DNA of 64,000 nt from assembly GCA_002633025.1 (NCBI GenBank), contig NMRB01001210.1, positions 68,751 through 132,750 on the forward strand. Direction: 5' to 3'. The position numbers were made by a program, and so were the translations under genes. This DNA comes from Notospermus geniculatus. Its lineage: Eukaryota; Nemertea; Pilidiophora; Heteronemertea; Lineidae. This document shows positions 53,686 through 63,887 of this stretch, piece by piece (positions within the stretch are counted from its first letter, which is position 1; each line of letters begins with the position of its first letter). Below the pieces are notes generated by a model. That model was not told the DNA's origin, searched no databases, and saw only the letters and a program-made list of their open reading frames with translations.

Positions 53686-54159
53686 GGTTCTGAGACCCCA
53701 TATCCCCTTCACCATCTTTATTTTCAGGGCAGTTTGGCATTCGTGTTCTTCTCACGCTCTTCCCCTGGTAGGCCTAGTTCGTTTTTGGTTTTCCAGTTGT
53801 GGTGGGCACGTGGCTCCCCTTCTGGTCTAGGCCTTGTCCCCCCCCCCTTTGCTCTATTCCTCCTCGCCCTATTCTTCTCATTGCTCAGTGATTTGCATTA
53901 TCCATTCTGGTTTTTTCCTACAAATCTGGAAGTTGACTTCCTTTATATTCTCTTACTTTGTGTTGACCTTTGTGCATCTTTTCGCCTTGTGCTTGTTATG
54001 TATTACACATGTCATATTTATTAAACCCTTTTCTTTCAGCTAAATCAGTGTCTCCTTAATTACATCCACTCTCTTTATTAGGTCCAGCAACCATCCGTGG
54101 TGCTTGGACACTATTCTTTCCTTAATTGCTCACTCATCCTGTCTACACAGGTTAGTTCC

Positions 54160-54533
54160 GCTGAAAGGGTAAATGTCGTCCTGGGTATATACAAAGATTA
54201 CCCAGGATATCAATCTTTACTAAAACAATACCCTGGGTGTAGTTTCGGTAGCCGAACATCACCCAGCATCCGCTATCAGTGCCTAGGAACGAGTCCTATT
54301 CAGAAATTTTGGAATCTCGCGGTCTCGCGCCGCGGTACTTGTTGAGTGTAGCTGTCCATGGCATTCTTCAGGCGGTCATGTGACCACGGGCGAGACAACC
54401 TCGAATCCAGGTGTCATACTACGATGCTGGGTGATGCTCGGCTACCGAAACTACACCCAGGGTATTGTTTTAATGAACACTGAGATCCTGGGTAATCTTT
54501 GTATATACCCAGGACGACATTTACCCTTTCAGC
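54160..54533. mobile_element. CCTGGGTA-family foldback element, copy 4, 9-bp TSD
   Basis: The termini are GCTGAAAGGGTAAATGTCGT and its inverse. Terminal hairpin CCTGGGTA...TACCCAGG, then a second inverted block (ACCCTGGGTGTAGTTTCGGT / inverse). Perfect 9-bp direct repeats GTTAGTTCC (54151-54159, 54534-54542). The other palindrome arm keeps the uninserted site near 51750. 374 bp, non-coding. Confidence 0.92.
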
Positions 54534-54813
54534 GTTAGTTCCACATTCGGGTTTCAGCTCAGTCTTTTCTAGAGTTTCAGATTGTAAAGTTTCACTTGAA
54601 AAAGACCCCGGTTGGGGTCGAAAATTCGTGAATTCTGGAGATTGACTTCTTGCTTATTACAATAATGAGGGGGGGGGGGGTCAAAGTGGCCATGAGCTAT
54701 CGCCAGTCTCTAGGTGGCGTAATTATACGTCGAGTTGATGATAAAAGCAAGTGTTTCCAACAAAGACGCAACGATGGTTGTCCGACTTTCTACGAGGGGG
54801 GTGCTTGAATGAC

Positions 54814-55660
54814 GCCGAATCGGTATATGTCGTCCTGGGTACCCTAAAGTTTACCCAGGACCAACCTGGGTAACCCTAAACGTTACCCAGGACGATCCTG
54901 AGTAAACTTTAGGGCACTAAAGTTTACCCAGTTTGGAATTCGCGCACTTTTTCACCTGCGGTCGAGGATCTTGACAACGGCACTTCAGTCATATGTCAGT
55001 GCACGAAATCCATCAAATAAATGGCATCAAATCCATCAAATAAATGGCAGCTGAAAACGTCACACTCGTGTTGCTGCGGATGATTTACATATGTATTTGA
55101 ATTCGAACGCATCTTATAGGGACGGTAAGTTCACATCGAGAAATCAAAAGGAATGGGTTAAGGTCGTGAAAGGAAAATAGGAACTGCGTGACGGTGTAAA
55201 GCGTGACCCCAAACTGCAGTGGCTAGTTCGAGATGAACTTATATATGCACTGGCGCGGGAAAATGCCAGCGGCGCTGTGGAGGCATGGGCACCTGTAGGC
55301 GGCTATCGCTGGTGAGTAGGTACAACAAATGTACAAGGCGTCCGTTATACATGTTATATATAGATCGCCCGGATAGAGAGCTAAGGTACATATTGTTGCT
55401 CACAAGGTAGCCCTAAAGTTGGGACAACATGCACGACCACGACGACAGACACCGTGCTATGAGGAATTTTCGTGTGTTGCTACATTGAAAACATACCAAT
55501 TTCAACCTCGACCGCAGGTGGAAAAGTGCGCGAATTTCAAACTGGGTAAACTTAACTGCCCTAAAGTTTACCCAGGATCGTCCTGGGTAGCTTTTAGGGT
55601 TACCCAGGTTGGTCCTGGGTAAACTTTAGGGTTACCCAGGACGACATCTACCGATTCGGC
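54814..55660. mobile_element. CCTGGGTA-family foldback element, copy 5, 9-bp TSD
   Basis: This is the largest member (847 bp), with termini GCCGAATCGGTATATGTCGT / ...GACATCTACCGATTCGGC. Each end carries several successive CCTGGGTA/TACCCAGG modules separated by CTAAAGTTT-type spacers, and AATTCGCGCACTTTTTCACC is inverted further in. It is flanked by TTGAATGAC (54805-54813) and TTGAAGGAC (55661-55669), 9 bp with one change. It lies in the intron of the Myb-like gene. No ORF. Confidence 0.9.
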
Positions 55661-56143
55661 TTGAAGGACAGCTCTTTGGCGATTACATGCGCAGCTACAA
55701 TGTGTGGAGAAACCAAGAATGAAAAGATTCTATTCTAGTCTTACCGTTATAGTCTCAGAAGAGTCAGCCGTATCCACCGCCCCTGGAAGTCCGTGAATGA
55801 CGGTTTCACCCAACAGCCTGAGGATGCGTCTTTCTAAATCCGTCAGCTGAACGTTTAATTTCTTTCCACCTCCAATTCCCGTCTCTTCTCGGTTAACAAT
55901 CACGGCATTTGCCTTAGTCCGGGATTTCAGATCCTCCCACTTCTTTTTAACATTTTCAACAGTACGCTTGCAGACACCGCAAGAGTTAACATAATTCGTT
56001 ATGGATAGCCACACTTTTTACTTTTTTTCGGAAGTCACTGTATCCGACATTTTCGAGCTGATGATACGATGATGCTTCTCCACGTTCTCCACCAAAATCT
56101 CCATCTCTTCGGCAGTCCACCACTTTGACCTCGAACCGGCCAT

Positions 56144-56762
56144 AGTCACAGTTCCAAGAGCCATTGAGTATAACTGAGTAGAATGCTTCGTCTTGTGTGC
56201 TTATGTAGGCCTACACGCAGCTTTGATGATGTAAGAGCATTATGTAATTGATTATTCTTCATTTCGTCCGCATACCCGTCGCGGCTGAATGGACAAACCG
56301 TTTTCCCACATGTCAGCGATCGCGCAAACTTTAGCGTGATCGCTACTTTCCGAATAATTAGCGTGACCTGTGCGAGGTTTTTGTAAATACTGCGCATCGC
56401 AAAGTTCGCGTCCCCGCAAAGCCATCGCGACGCAAATTTTTGCGATCTCTTTGTAAATAAGGCCCCTGTTCCGCTACACACGATCAAATTTCCAAGTTTG
56501 GTCAAACAAAAATAGGACGTCCACTGTAGCCAGATCATGGCTATAGTGGACGTAGTTTGTGTGCGAAATTGATCAGGACCGCGATATCAGTTTCTTTTCA
56601 GTGACACCTATTGATGAACTTGGCAGGTGTGAAGGGACAGAATGTCCTAGGAAAAAGTGTCCTCGGAACAAATGCTCCTGTTTGTTACAATGTAATTTCT
56701 GGCGATTGGTTTCTATACCCATGCACGTTAATCCGTCATTCAACAATAAATGTGTTCACTTT
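56144..56762. other. gene-free stretch between the Myb-like gene and the helicase gene
   Basis: The 5' flank of the Myb-like gene and the presumed 3' end of the Helentron-like element. A 130-codon minus-strand ORF (56146-56538) has no motif. No Helitron 3' hairpin could be fixed. Confidence 0.3.
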
Positions 56763-58315
56763 TTACTGGTGGACACTTTTTACTGGTACACCGGGATCCG
56801 CATTTATGAATGTTGTTTTCAAATGCACGATATCATGGTCTGAAAAGTAACAATCTTTTACAGAGACAGTTAATTTTGACTTTGGTATATTGGTGTATAC
56901 ATGATCACGAAGTGATCCATAGTCGGTTGTTTTTGTGGTAACTGCCTGTGAAAGGTTCCAGTTATGTAAATATGATATTAAAGATAATGTATCACAGGTA
57001 ATTTCGCGGGCCACGAAATTCATTGTTTATTTACATTTTGTTTGTTTATGTCCAGGATTTCTTTGTCTTATGAGTAATTTGTTGGTGTAATTTGTTGGAG
57101 TAATTTGTTGGAGTAATTTGATGTCTCTCTAGAAATTCTGTTGATTCCAGAAGTATTCATTTTGGTGGCTTGGCATGTCCCAAAAGTCCAAAATAACACA
57201 ATGTAAACATTCATGTTTACAAACATTGGATGTAAACAATGAAGTCGTGATACATTCTCTTTAATATGTTTGACATGTGTGCAGGATTGTTTTGTATATC
57301 AACATTGAAGTCACCGCAGAGAATGGTTGGATATGACAGATCAACGGTTTGTAGGTAGATGTTCATGTTTTCAATAAACTGACGGAGTGGCACAAGAGCC
57401 GATGATCTGCATGCTGTTATGATATGAACAGGAGACCTTGACATTTGAACGGTGCATGGTAGAATTTCTATGTGCGGTGGTATATTTGCAACTTTCTTGG
57501 GTGACTAGGATGATTTGGCACTTAACAGTCATGATACCTCCTTTTGATAGCTGACCAGAGAGAGGACGTTCATGACGTACAACATGATGGTCATCATTGA
57601 TCAGATCGTTTGTGTTGAGGGTTTGATTAGGTGTGAGGAACGTTTCTGTGAAACAACAGATATCAGCATTTCTGATAGTTGAGTCATTTTTGAGGTCGGC
57701 AAGGTGTTTTTTGTACGATCTTACATTGAGGGATATCAGAGTCAAGGTAGAATTACTTTGTGTCCTGTCACAAATAGTCTCTACAGTTGATGATAGTTGA
57801 TGTTTGCCAAGCCGCTGGAGTTCTTTCATAACCTGAAGGCTAACCCGTATTGACGACGGATCGAATCCAACCAAGTAGAGACCATCCAGTGTTTTAACTC
57901 GACTGAATGCTACATATGCCTGACCTGGCATAAACCTTGCACGTCCTTTCTTTTCCATGCCCACAACTATCCTGCCCATTGTCTTTCCTTGCACTTTGTG
58001 TATAGTACATGCCCAGCATAGTGTCAATGGAAACTGTACTCTTGTCATTTGGATGTGTAGTGCCCGTTTATTAATTGCGAACGAAGCTTCTGCTTTGTTA
58101 ATTGGTACTGCATGAGGGAACTGGATTTTTATATGGACTAGCTGCTATGGCCTTCTGGCCAACCTTCGGATTATCAAATTGAACCATGATTGTTTGCATA
58201 TTTGTTTCACTTATATTGGTCCAGATTAGGCCCGCTACAGTACCGATTGCTCCATTCACTAACTCATCGGATACATCTACCTTTGTAACTAGCATAACTC
58301 TAGCTGACGTAGCTA

Positions 58316-58544
58316 CAGTAAACTCGAGTTTAAACCACCGGTTCATTATGTCCAAAAGCACACCCACAATCCGAAATGGGCGTGAATAAAACATCACAAG
58401 TATTACACTGAATGGCTGGAATCGCCTGTCCAATCACAACCCCGTGACGGAATGAATAGCTGGTTAAGGCCTACGGTGAAACTGACCCTTCTGTGGGTGT
58501 GCTTATGGACATAATGAACCGGTGGTTTAAACTCGAGCTTACTG
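58316..58544. mobile_element. 229-bp Tc1/mariner-type MITE inside the helicase gene
   Basis: CAGTAAACTCGAGTTTAAAC and its inverse, with TA on both sides (58314-58315, 58545-58546). Arms of about 50 bp are nearly perfect. Removing the element and one TA restores helicase reading across the junction, confirming the boundaries. Confidence 0.88.
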
Positions 58545-58967
58545 TATTTTCAACTGTGAATGAAGGCCACCAGTATCGGATCGTTTCCCTGATGCAGTTT
58601 TCGCTAACTGTTTAATGTTGCTTTTCATGGTATCGGTGGCTTGTATTCTGACAATCTCGTTATCTTTCCCTAACTCGTCCAGACAAGCTTCGTTGTAAGC
58701 ATCTACTTCAGCGTTTGCCTGTATACTCTGAGTGTATTATCAGGAATATCATTCTCAGGTGTCACTACCCTACTTTGGAGGATATCAAGATCTTCCTCGG
58801 TACATGGCGCTGTCCTTACTCTTCCTAATACCTGTCCAAATGTTGGGTCACCTCGTTGTCTCATGATCTGGGTAAGTTCGATCATTTTGAACTTTTTGCC
58901 CATATTGAACCATAGAGCTTAGCGTAAGGATTTCTAGGAAGACCAAACACTGGACTTTTTCCTATTA

Positions 58968-61331
58968 GAGTTGTTGCTTATTCCTAACAGTCCGCGACCC
59001 CTGACTGTCCGCGTGAAACGTGACAAGGAACACAAGTATAATCTGCACAGTCAATAGTCAATTGCCCGAAATCTGATCAGTTATAATGTCTGCGGCAACT
59101 ATGCGCTCGCAGTCAAACCCTTATTATGTAACAATAATTAGTTCTGTGTCTGATGTGTAGAGAAACAATATTGATATTTATCAGATTTTATGTTTTTACT
59201 ATTGATGAAGCAGCAGTGCTTTTGGTTGCGTGTGAGTGTGAGGGACAAGATTTTGAAGAATCAATTGTTCATTTAATGAGAGTCATGTCCAGTTACAAAA
59301 CCTTGGTGATATCTAAAAGGGACACCCTAATCTGAGAGCCGAGAGCCAAGAGCCAAGAGCAAAAGAGCCAAGAGCCAAAGAGCCAAGAGCCAAACCTAAT
59401 TTAAGAGCCAAAACTAATTTAAGAGCCAAAAGAGCCAAACCTAATTTAAGAGCCAAAAGAGCCAAACCTAATTTAAGAGCCAAAACCTAATTTAAGAGCC
59501 AAAAGAGCCAAACATAATTTAAGAGCCAAACATAATTTAAGAGCCAAAACATTTATTAGTCTTACCGTCACACACGCAGTCCCAGACGAGAATACTTTTG
59601 TGTGTGGGACTACCATTGACTACCAGACTACAGTGACTACCAGACGAGAATACCAGTTATTTTATATGTGGGCCGAGAGGTAGCTTATCAATTCAAAGTG
59701 AAAGGTGTTCGGGGATTGGCGTTATGAATTCGCTACAAGGTGTGGCTACTATGTGAAAGGAACTACCAAAGAGACTACCAACGAGGATGACACTGCTAAA
59801 TTTTACTTTATTTTATCAAGATAAAAACACCATAAAAATATATTCGATTGATATTCACTCCAAATTTGGTTGATATTCACACTCCAAATTTGGCAAGAAT
59901 GTTATGACAAAGAAATGCACATGCTCTATAATGATCTAACTGGACGCAGTTTAACACTCCAAACCCGCTGCTCAGTAGGCTAGCCCGGGTAGGCTAGTTC
60001 ACTTCCAATTTGCAAGCTCCCTCATTTCGTGAGAGGGTGCATCGGCTTCATGCACAATGCACCCTCTCACTCATCAACGCTGATAGGCCTAGGCCTACCG
60101 GCGGGGTAGACCCCCTACTTTCATCTGTGTCGATGCCTTGTGCCGGTGGCGGGTAGCCTACTATACCTGGCATTCAACTTCTACTTCTACAAAATTTTTT
60201 TTGGAAAATCACAGTCTTCTACATAGGCCTAATATTCAACCTCCTCAGGTAGGTCATCCCACTGTTATCCCAAAATAACTGTGTCCTTGTTCCGATAACC
60301 CCTGGTTTTTTATACCGTAGGCTACCGGAATATTATGATTATAAAACATGGGAATTGCACAAAGTTTTCGACTTTTGATTACCGGTATGATTGTAAATGT
60401 ACTAAAAAATCCTCGTACGGTGTTACACATATAATACTTTATCCTCGCCTCTAAGAGGTCAGTCCAGAGTACTCATGATTAGGCCTTTGTTCCATTCCAC
60501 CTTGTAGCGAATTCATAAGGCCAATCCCCGAACACCTTTCACTTTGAATTGATAGGCTACCTCTCGCCCCACATATAAAATAACTGGTACTCTCGTCTGG
60601 TAGTCACTGTAGTCTGGTAGTCACTGGTAGTCCCACACATAAAAGTATTCTCGTCTGGGACTGCGTGTGTGACGGTAAGACTAATAAATGTTTTGGCTCT
60701 TAAATTAGGTTTGGCTCTTAAATTATGTTTGGCTCTTTTGGCTCTTAAATTAGGTTTGGCTCTTTTGGCTCTTAAATTAGGTTTTGGCTCTTAAACTAGG
60801 TTTGGCTCTTGGCTTTTTGGCTCTTGGCACTTGGCTCTTTGGCTCTTGGCTCTTTGGCTCTTGGCTCTCAGATTAGGGTGTCCCTATCTAAAATGCACTC
60901 TTAGGATCGTTTTACATGCCCGGTGAGGGAATTGATGTCGTAAGCTATGCAGCAACTTCTTCTGGGATTACTGCATCTTGGCCTTCTCAATACCATTGCT
61001 GTATACTGACTGTTGAACGAACTGTTGTTCAACTGTCTATTGTGACAGTCGAACCGAGACAGTTGAGCTCGGACTGTACCATGCAAATTAAGCCCGACCC
61101 AATGATGACTATCCATTTATCGCCGACAATTACTGTTGCGGGTTCGAATCTACATACCCTGCGTGTTTAATGCTACTCATTCTTGGTATTGCATCAATGG
61201 GGGTATTTTTGTTATGAGCAGTTTGAAGCCGTCACATTACCAGTTTTCCACTATTGGCTATTATGGTGTGTCTGGTCACATTTCACGCGGGCAGTTAGGG
61301 GGCGCGGACTGTTAGGAATAAGCAACAACTC
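58968..61331. mobile_element. TA-flanked inverted-repeat element inside the helicase gene (hosts a foldback element)
   Basis: The termini are GAGTTGTTGCTTATTCCTAA and its inverse, continuing through AACAGTCCGCG for about 60 bp with mismatches. TA lies outside both ends (58966-58967, 61332-61333). Excision leaving one TA restores the helicase frame. Without the nested foldback (59319-60884) it is about 0.8 kb. A small ORF (59153 on) has no motif, so the element looks non-autonomous. Confidence 0.88.
59319..60884. mobile_element. 1.57-kb foldback element with 9-bp TSD and tandem-word arms
   Basis: The termini are GGGACACCCTAATCTGAGAG and its inverse, flanked by perfect 9-bp direct repeats TATCTAAAA (59310-59318, 60885-60893). 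The arms (59319 to about 59742; about 60498 to 60884) begin with arrays of AGAGCCAAAACCTAATTTA-type words and continue with CAGTCCCAGACGAGAATAC and GTGAAAGGTGTTCGGGGATT. The unique centre is about 755 bp and non-coding. The 9-bp duplication and long terminal arms recall Mutator-like and Foldback elements; sea-urchin TU elements have a comparable tandem-word arm design. Confidence 0.92.
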
Positions 61332-61997
61332 TAATGGGGGTAGCTGATACAGGTCACCAACTGCAAGAATGCTGATGTTTCCGAAGACCGAGTCTGTGTG
61401 TGTTCCCATGATCTCTTGTAATCGCCTGTGGATTTTGAACAGTAGGTCAGCACCAACCATGGAAATTTTGTCTATGATAAGTAGTCTCATTTTGCCTAGT
61501 TTTGTTCTCAAAGTATTCAATTTTTTGGCGTTCAGTGGTGTGTATTCACCAGTCCCTAGGGAAAATGCCGAATGTAGTGTCATTCCATCGATGTTGAAGG
61601 CAGCTGTTCCAGTGAAGGCAGTTAGAAGAACAATAACTTCCTCTGGTTCATAGCATCCAGACAAACGGACTGTATCATAGTGTATCAGCTTGATGATATG
61701 AGATTTGCCAACTCCACCAGGGCCGTTGAGAAAAATGTGATACACAGGTAATTCCGTATTGTTTTTAAGGGCCACTACGGTATCTTTACACCACTGCCGA
61801 TGTCTGAGGATTACATCTCTCTGTTCTTGGTTTAGAGTTCTCATGCCTTGGCAGTATTCTTTAAATGTCATGAGTGACTTGTTGGCGTCAGCTGTGAACT
61901 TTGAACTCAGTTCACAGGAAGTTACATTATATTGTTTTGTTTTGCCAACTTGAATGTCAATATTGTCCATCTCCTGTGGTCCAGCATCTTTTCCAGT

Positions 61998-63887
61998 GTG
62001 AATGTTTTAGGCTTCTACCATCACCAGATTCTGAATTATGTCATGTTATCAAATTTGAGTATCACATTTCACCATGATATCAGCAAATTATCATGCAACC
62101 GAGCAGGTGCAAACTGAAAATTTCAGTTGCAATAACATCCGTGGATGAGCTATGATGTTGTGATACCAGTTTCAAGTTGCTTACTGTGGCAGATCTCCTG
62201 ATATGTCAAAATATCAAATATATCATGATGCTGACCCTTGAGAAAAAAATTGTTGATGCCAGTATCTTGCCAAGGGCCATAAGGGAAGGAAGTTCTTACT
62301 AGTACTCTACCTGGCCTCGGAGACAAGTTACATGTATTCAAAAAAACAAAAGTGTGACAGACAAAATCTCAACTTTTGATATATCAATTTCACTATGAAC
62401 CAGGTATCGGATACCTGAAATTTTCATTCCATCTTGTAGCTCAGGTCATGTTACTTGGGGGTACGTTACATTTCCGGGTCTGTAGCTCTTGCAGGAACAA
62501 AGTAACAGGTGTGACAGACTGAACAGACAGACAGACACACACATACATACATAGACAGACAGACAGACACCATGACTAAACACAACATGGGTTCCGATCT
62601 TGAGATCCGAAACCATAATTAGTGTTGTCCTGAAATTCTCAGTCGATTTGCATTTTAGAACTGTTTGACCTTGACCTTGACCACTGACGTTGAAGGTCAT
62701 TGCGTAATCTGAAAGGTCATCCTTGATAGCCTAGGTATCCTTGGATTAGACTGGTACCCGGTCTATAAATATAAAATTAGACCGGTAGTGCCTGCGAGTT
62801 TCTTGGCGTTGATTGGTCAACGTGAATCGGCTGGGCTGTCATGGCAACAATTCGAAAACCAACGAATTTCCACAATCGGTTGGAAAAATATAGCCATTGC
62901 GTCATTCGCTATGGCACTTTTTTGCCTGCATTGGTTTCAAGAACCCATACACAGCCTTTCGTCTGGCATTGATTATCGCTAAGGCACGCTTTGTAGCAAG
63001 CGAAAAGCGATATTTATTCTCTGCAATGTTGATATTTACCAGCCGCCGCCATGATTCCTCGTTGGTATCCGATCCTTCATCATGTTGTTGTGCATGTTCT
63101 GAGTATGGTCATGACTGGGTAGCAGTCTTACTTAAGTCACTTCCGGAGGCAGCCAGATTTCTGCCGTCCTGAGTAGCCAGGACCGATCCTTCGGACAGTC
63201 AGCCCACCAGCGCCACTAGCGGAGGATCGGGTACCAATCTAATCCTTAGAATAGCTATGATGTTGCGATATCAGTTTCAAGTCGCTTACTGCGCCACATC
63301 TCCCGATATGTCAAAATATCAAATTTGATACATCAATATCATTATGATGCTGACCCTGGAAAATAAATTCGTTGATGCCAGTATCTTGCCAAGGGTCATA
63401 CACATAGGGAAGGAACCTGAAAATCGGAAACCATAAAAAACAAGATGACATTGCAAATGTCTGATGGTTCCCGCGTGTTGAAGAGGCCCCTACATGCATG
63501 ACAGGCGGCCTGCTGGCGGCCATTTTGATGTGTTTAACACCCACAGTGAAAGCAAGCGACCAACACTATTCCGCCATCTTGAACTCTTGTTCTTGTTTTG
63601 TGGTAAAGTTACACCTTCTTCAGGAAAGGTTAGTAACTGAAATCGAAGACACGAACGATCCGATATCGGAACCACAGGTCGGAAAAACCAGTGCGCAGTT
63701 TTGATTCAAAAAGTGGTGTTCAAGCCATGCGTTCGCAACAAAACAATGCCGATACCGGTAGTTTAAAGGTTTCAGCTTGATGACAGGCTACATTAGTTGA
63801 TGTCAACGTAGCTTACGACCGAAATTCTGCCGTTGTCGAGATCACCCATTCGACCGAGTGATTAAAACATTCATTATCAACTCGACA
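61998..63887. repeat. dispersed-repeat region: duplicated ~160-bp block, microsatellite, weak IR element
   Basis: A block containing AGCTATGATGTTG, TGTCAAAATATCAAA and TGATGCCAGTATCTTGCCAA occurs at about 62148-62296 and again, diverged, at about 63250-63427. A (CAGA)n/(CATA)n microsatellite lies at 62523-62572. Between them, GGATTAGACTGGTACCCG near 62744 and its approximate inverse near 63230 suggest an element of about 0.5 kb (62736-63252). No gene was seen; the last few hundred bases are the upstream region of the partial GPCR. Confidence 0.5.

Larger units (their letters stand above)
51087..54656. mobile_element. giant palindrome built from inverted Penelope-like element copies
   Basis: The left arm (51128-51166, then 51675 onward) is the inverse of the right arm (ending 54656), converging on a Penelope-type GIY-YIG ORF near 53490. 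Matching blocks include CCCCAACCGGGGTCTTTTTC, GGAAGTCAACTTCC-region sequence, GGAGCCACGTGCCCACCACA and GGTCTCAGAACCTCAGCATC, each mirrored. A 14-bp direct repeat TTACAATAATGAGG lies outside (51073-51086, 54657-54670), the sort of long target duplication left by retrotransposition. Later insertions in one arm only, each with an empty site in the other arm, are at 51167-51674, 52268-52975, 53142-53306 and 54160-54533. Head-to-head inverted arrangements are known for Penelope-like elements. Confidence 0.75.
50490..56143 (-). pseudogene. Myb/SANT-like DNA-binding protein, two exons with one premature stop
   Basis: Exon 1 (56143-55746) starts ATG and encodes KWWTAEEMEILVENVEKHH, then WLSITNYVNSCGVC and RTVENVKKKWEDLKSR. 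This is the Trp-spaced three-helix Myb_DNA-bind_5 type found in NAIF1-like and Harbinger-associated Myb proteins. It ends at donor ACG|GTAAGA in phase 0. Exon 2 (50687-50490, after TTTCAG) continues in phase 0 with an acidic stretch (VQEEDDGDDYF), a basic patch PPKRQR that may be a nuclear signal, and a stop at 50490. A single in-frame TAA (codon 42, 56018-56020) interrupts the Myb domain. The 5.06-kb intron is filled by the Penelope-like palindrome and a CCTGGGTA element. It may be the accessory gene of the Harbinger transposon at 42-44.7 kb on the same strand, or a host gene. Confidence 0.7.
56763..61997 (-). pseudogene. Helentron-type helicase-endonuclease gene, decayed and split by insertions
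   Basis: Minus strand, in order. LNQEQRDVILRH and Walker A GPGGVGKS lie near 61730-61860. LLIIDKISMVG is Walker B, with Lys where DEISM is expected. GDLYQLPP at about 61336-61360 is followed by a 2.37-kb insertion (58968-61331). The gene resumes at 58967 (GKSPVFGLPRNPYA), shifts frame near 58885, and continues ELTQIMRQRGD. A second insertion is at 58316-58544, then VNGAIGTVAG, TIHKVQGKTMG and YVAFSRVKTLDGLYL. An endonuclease/exonuclease/phosphatase domain follows: LISLNVRS (about 57750), ILCGDFNVDI (about 57300), DHVYTN and YFSDHDIV (about 56850). Helentrons (Helitron2) encode Rep, a SF1 helicase and such a nuclease; the Rep part is not visible. At least three frameshifts. Non-functional. Confidence 0.82.
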
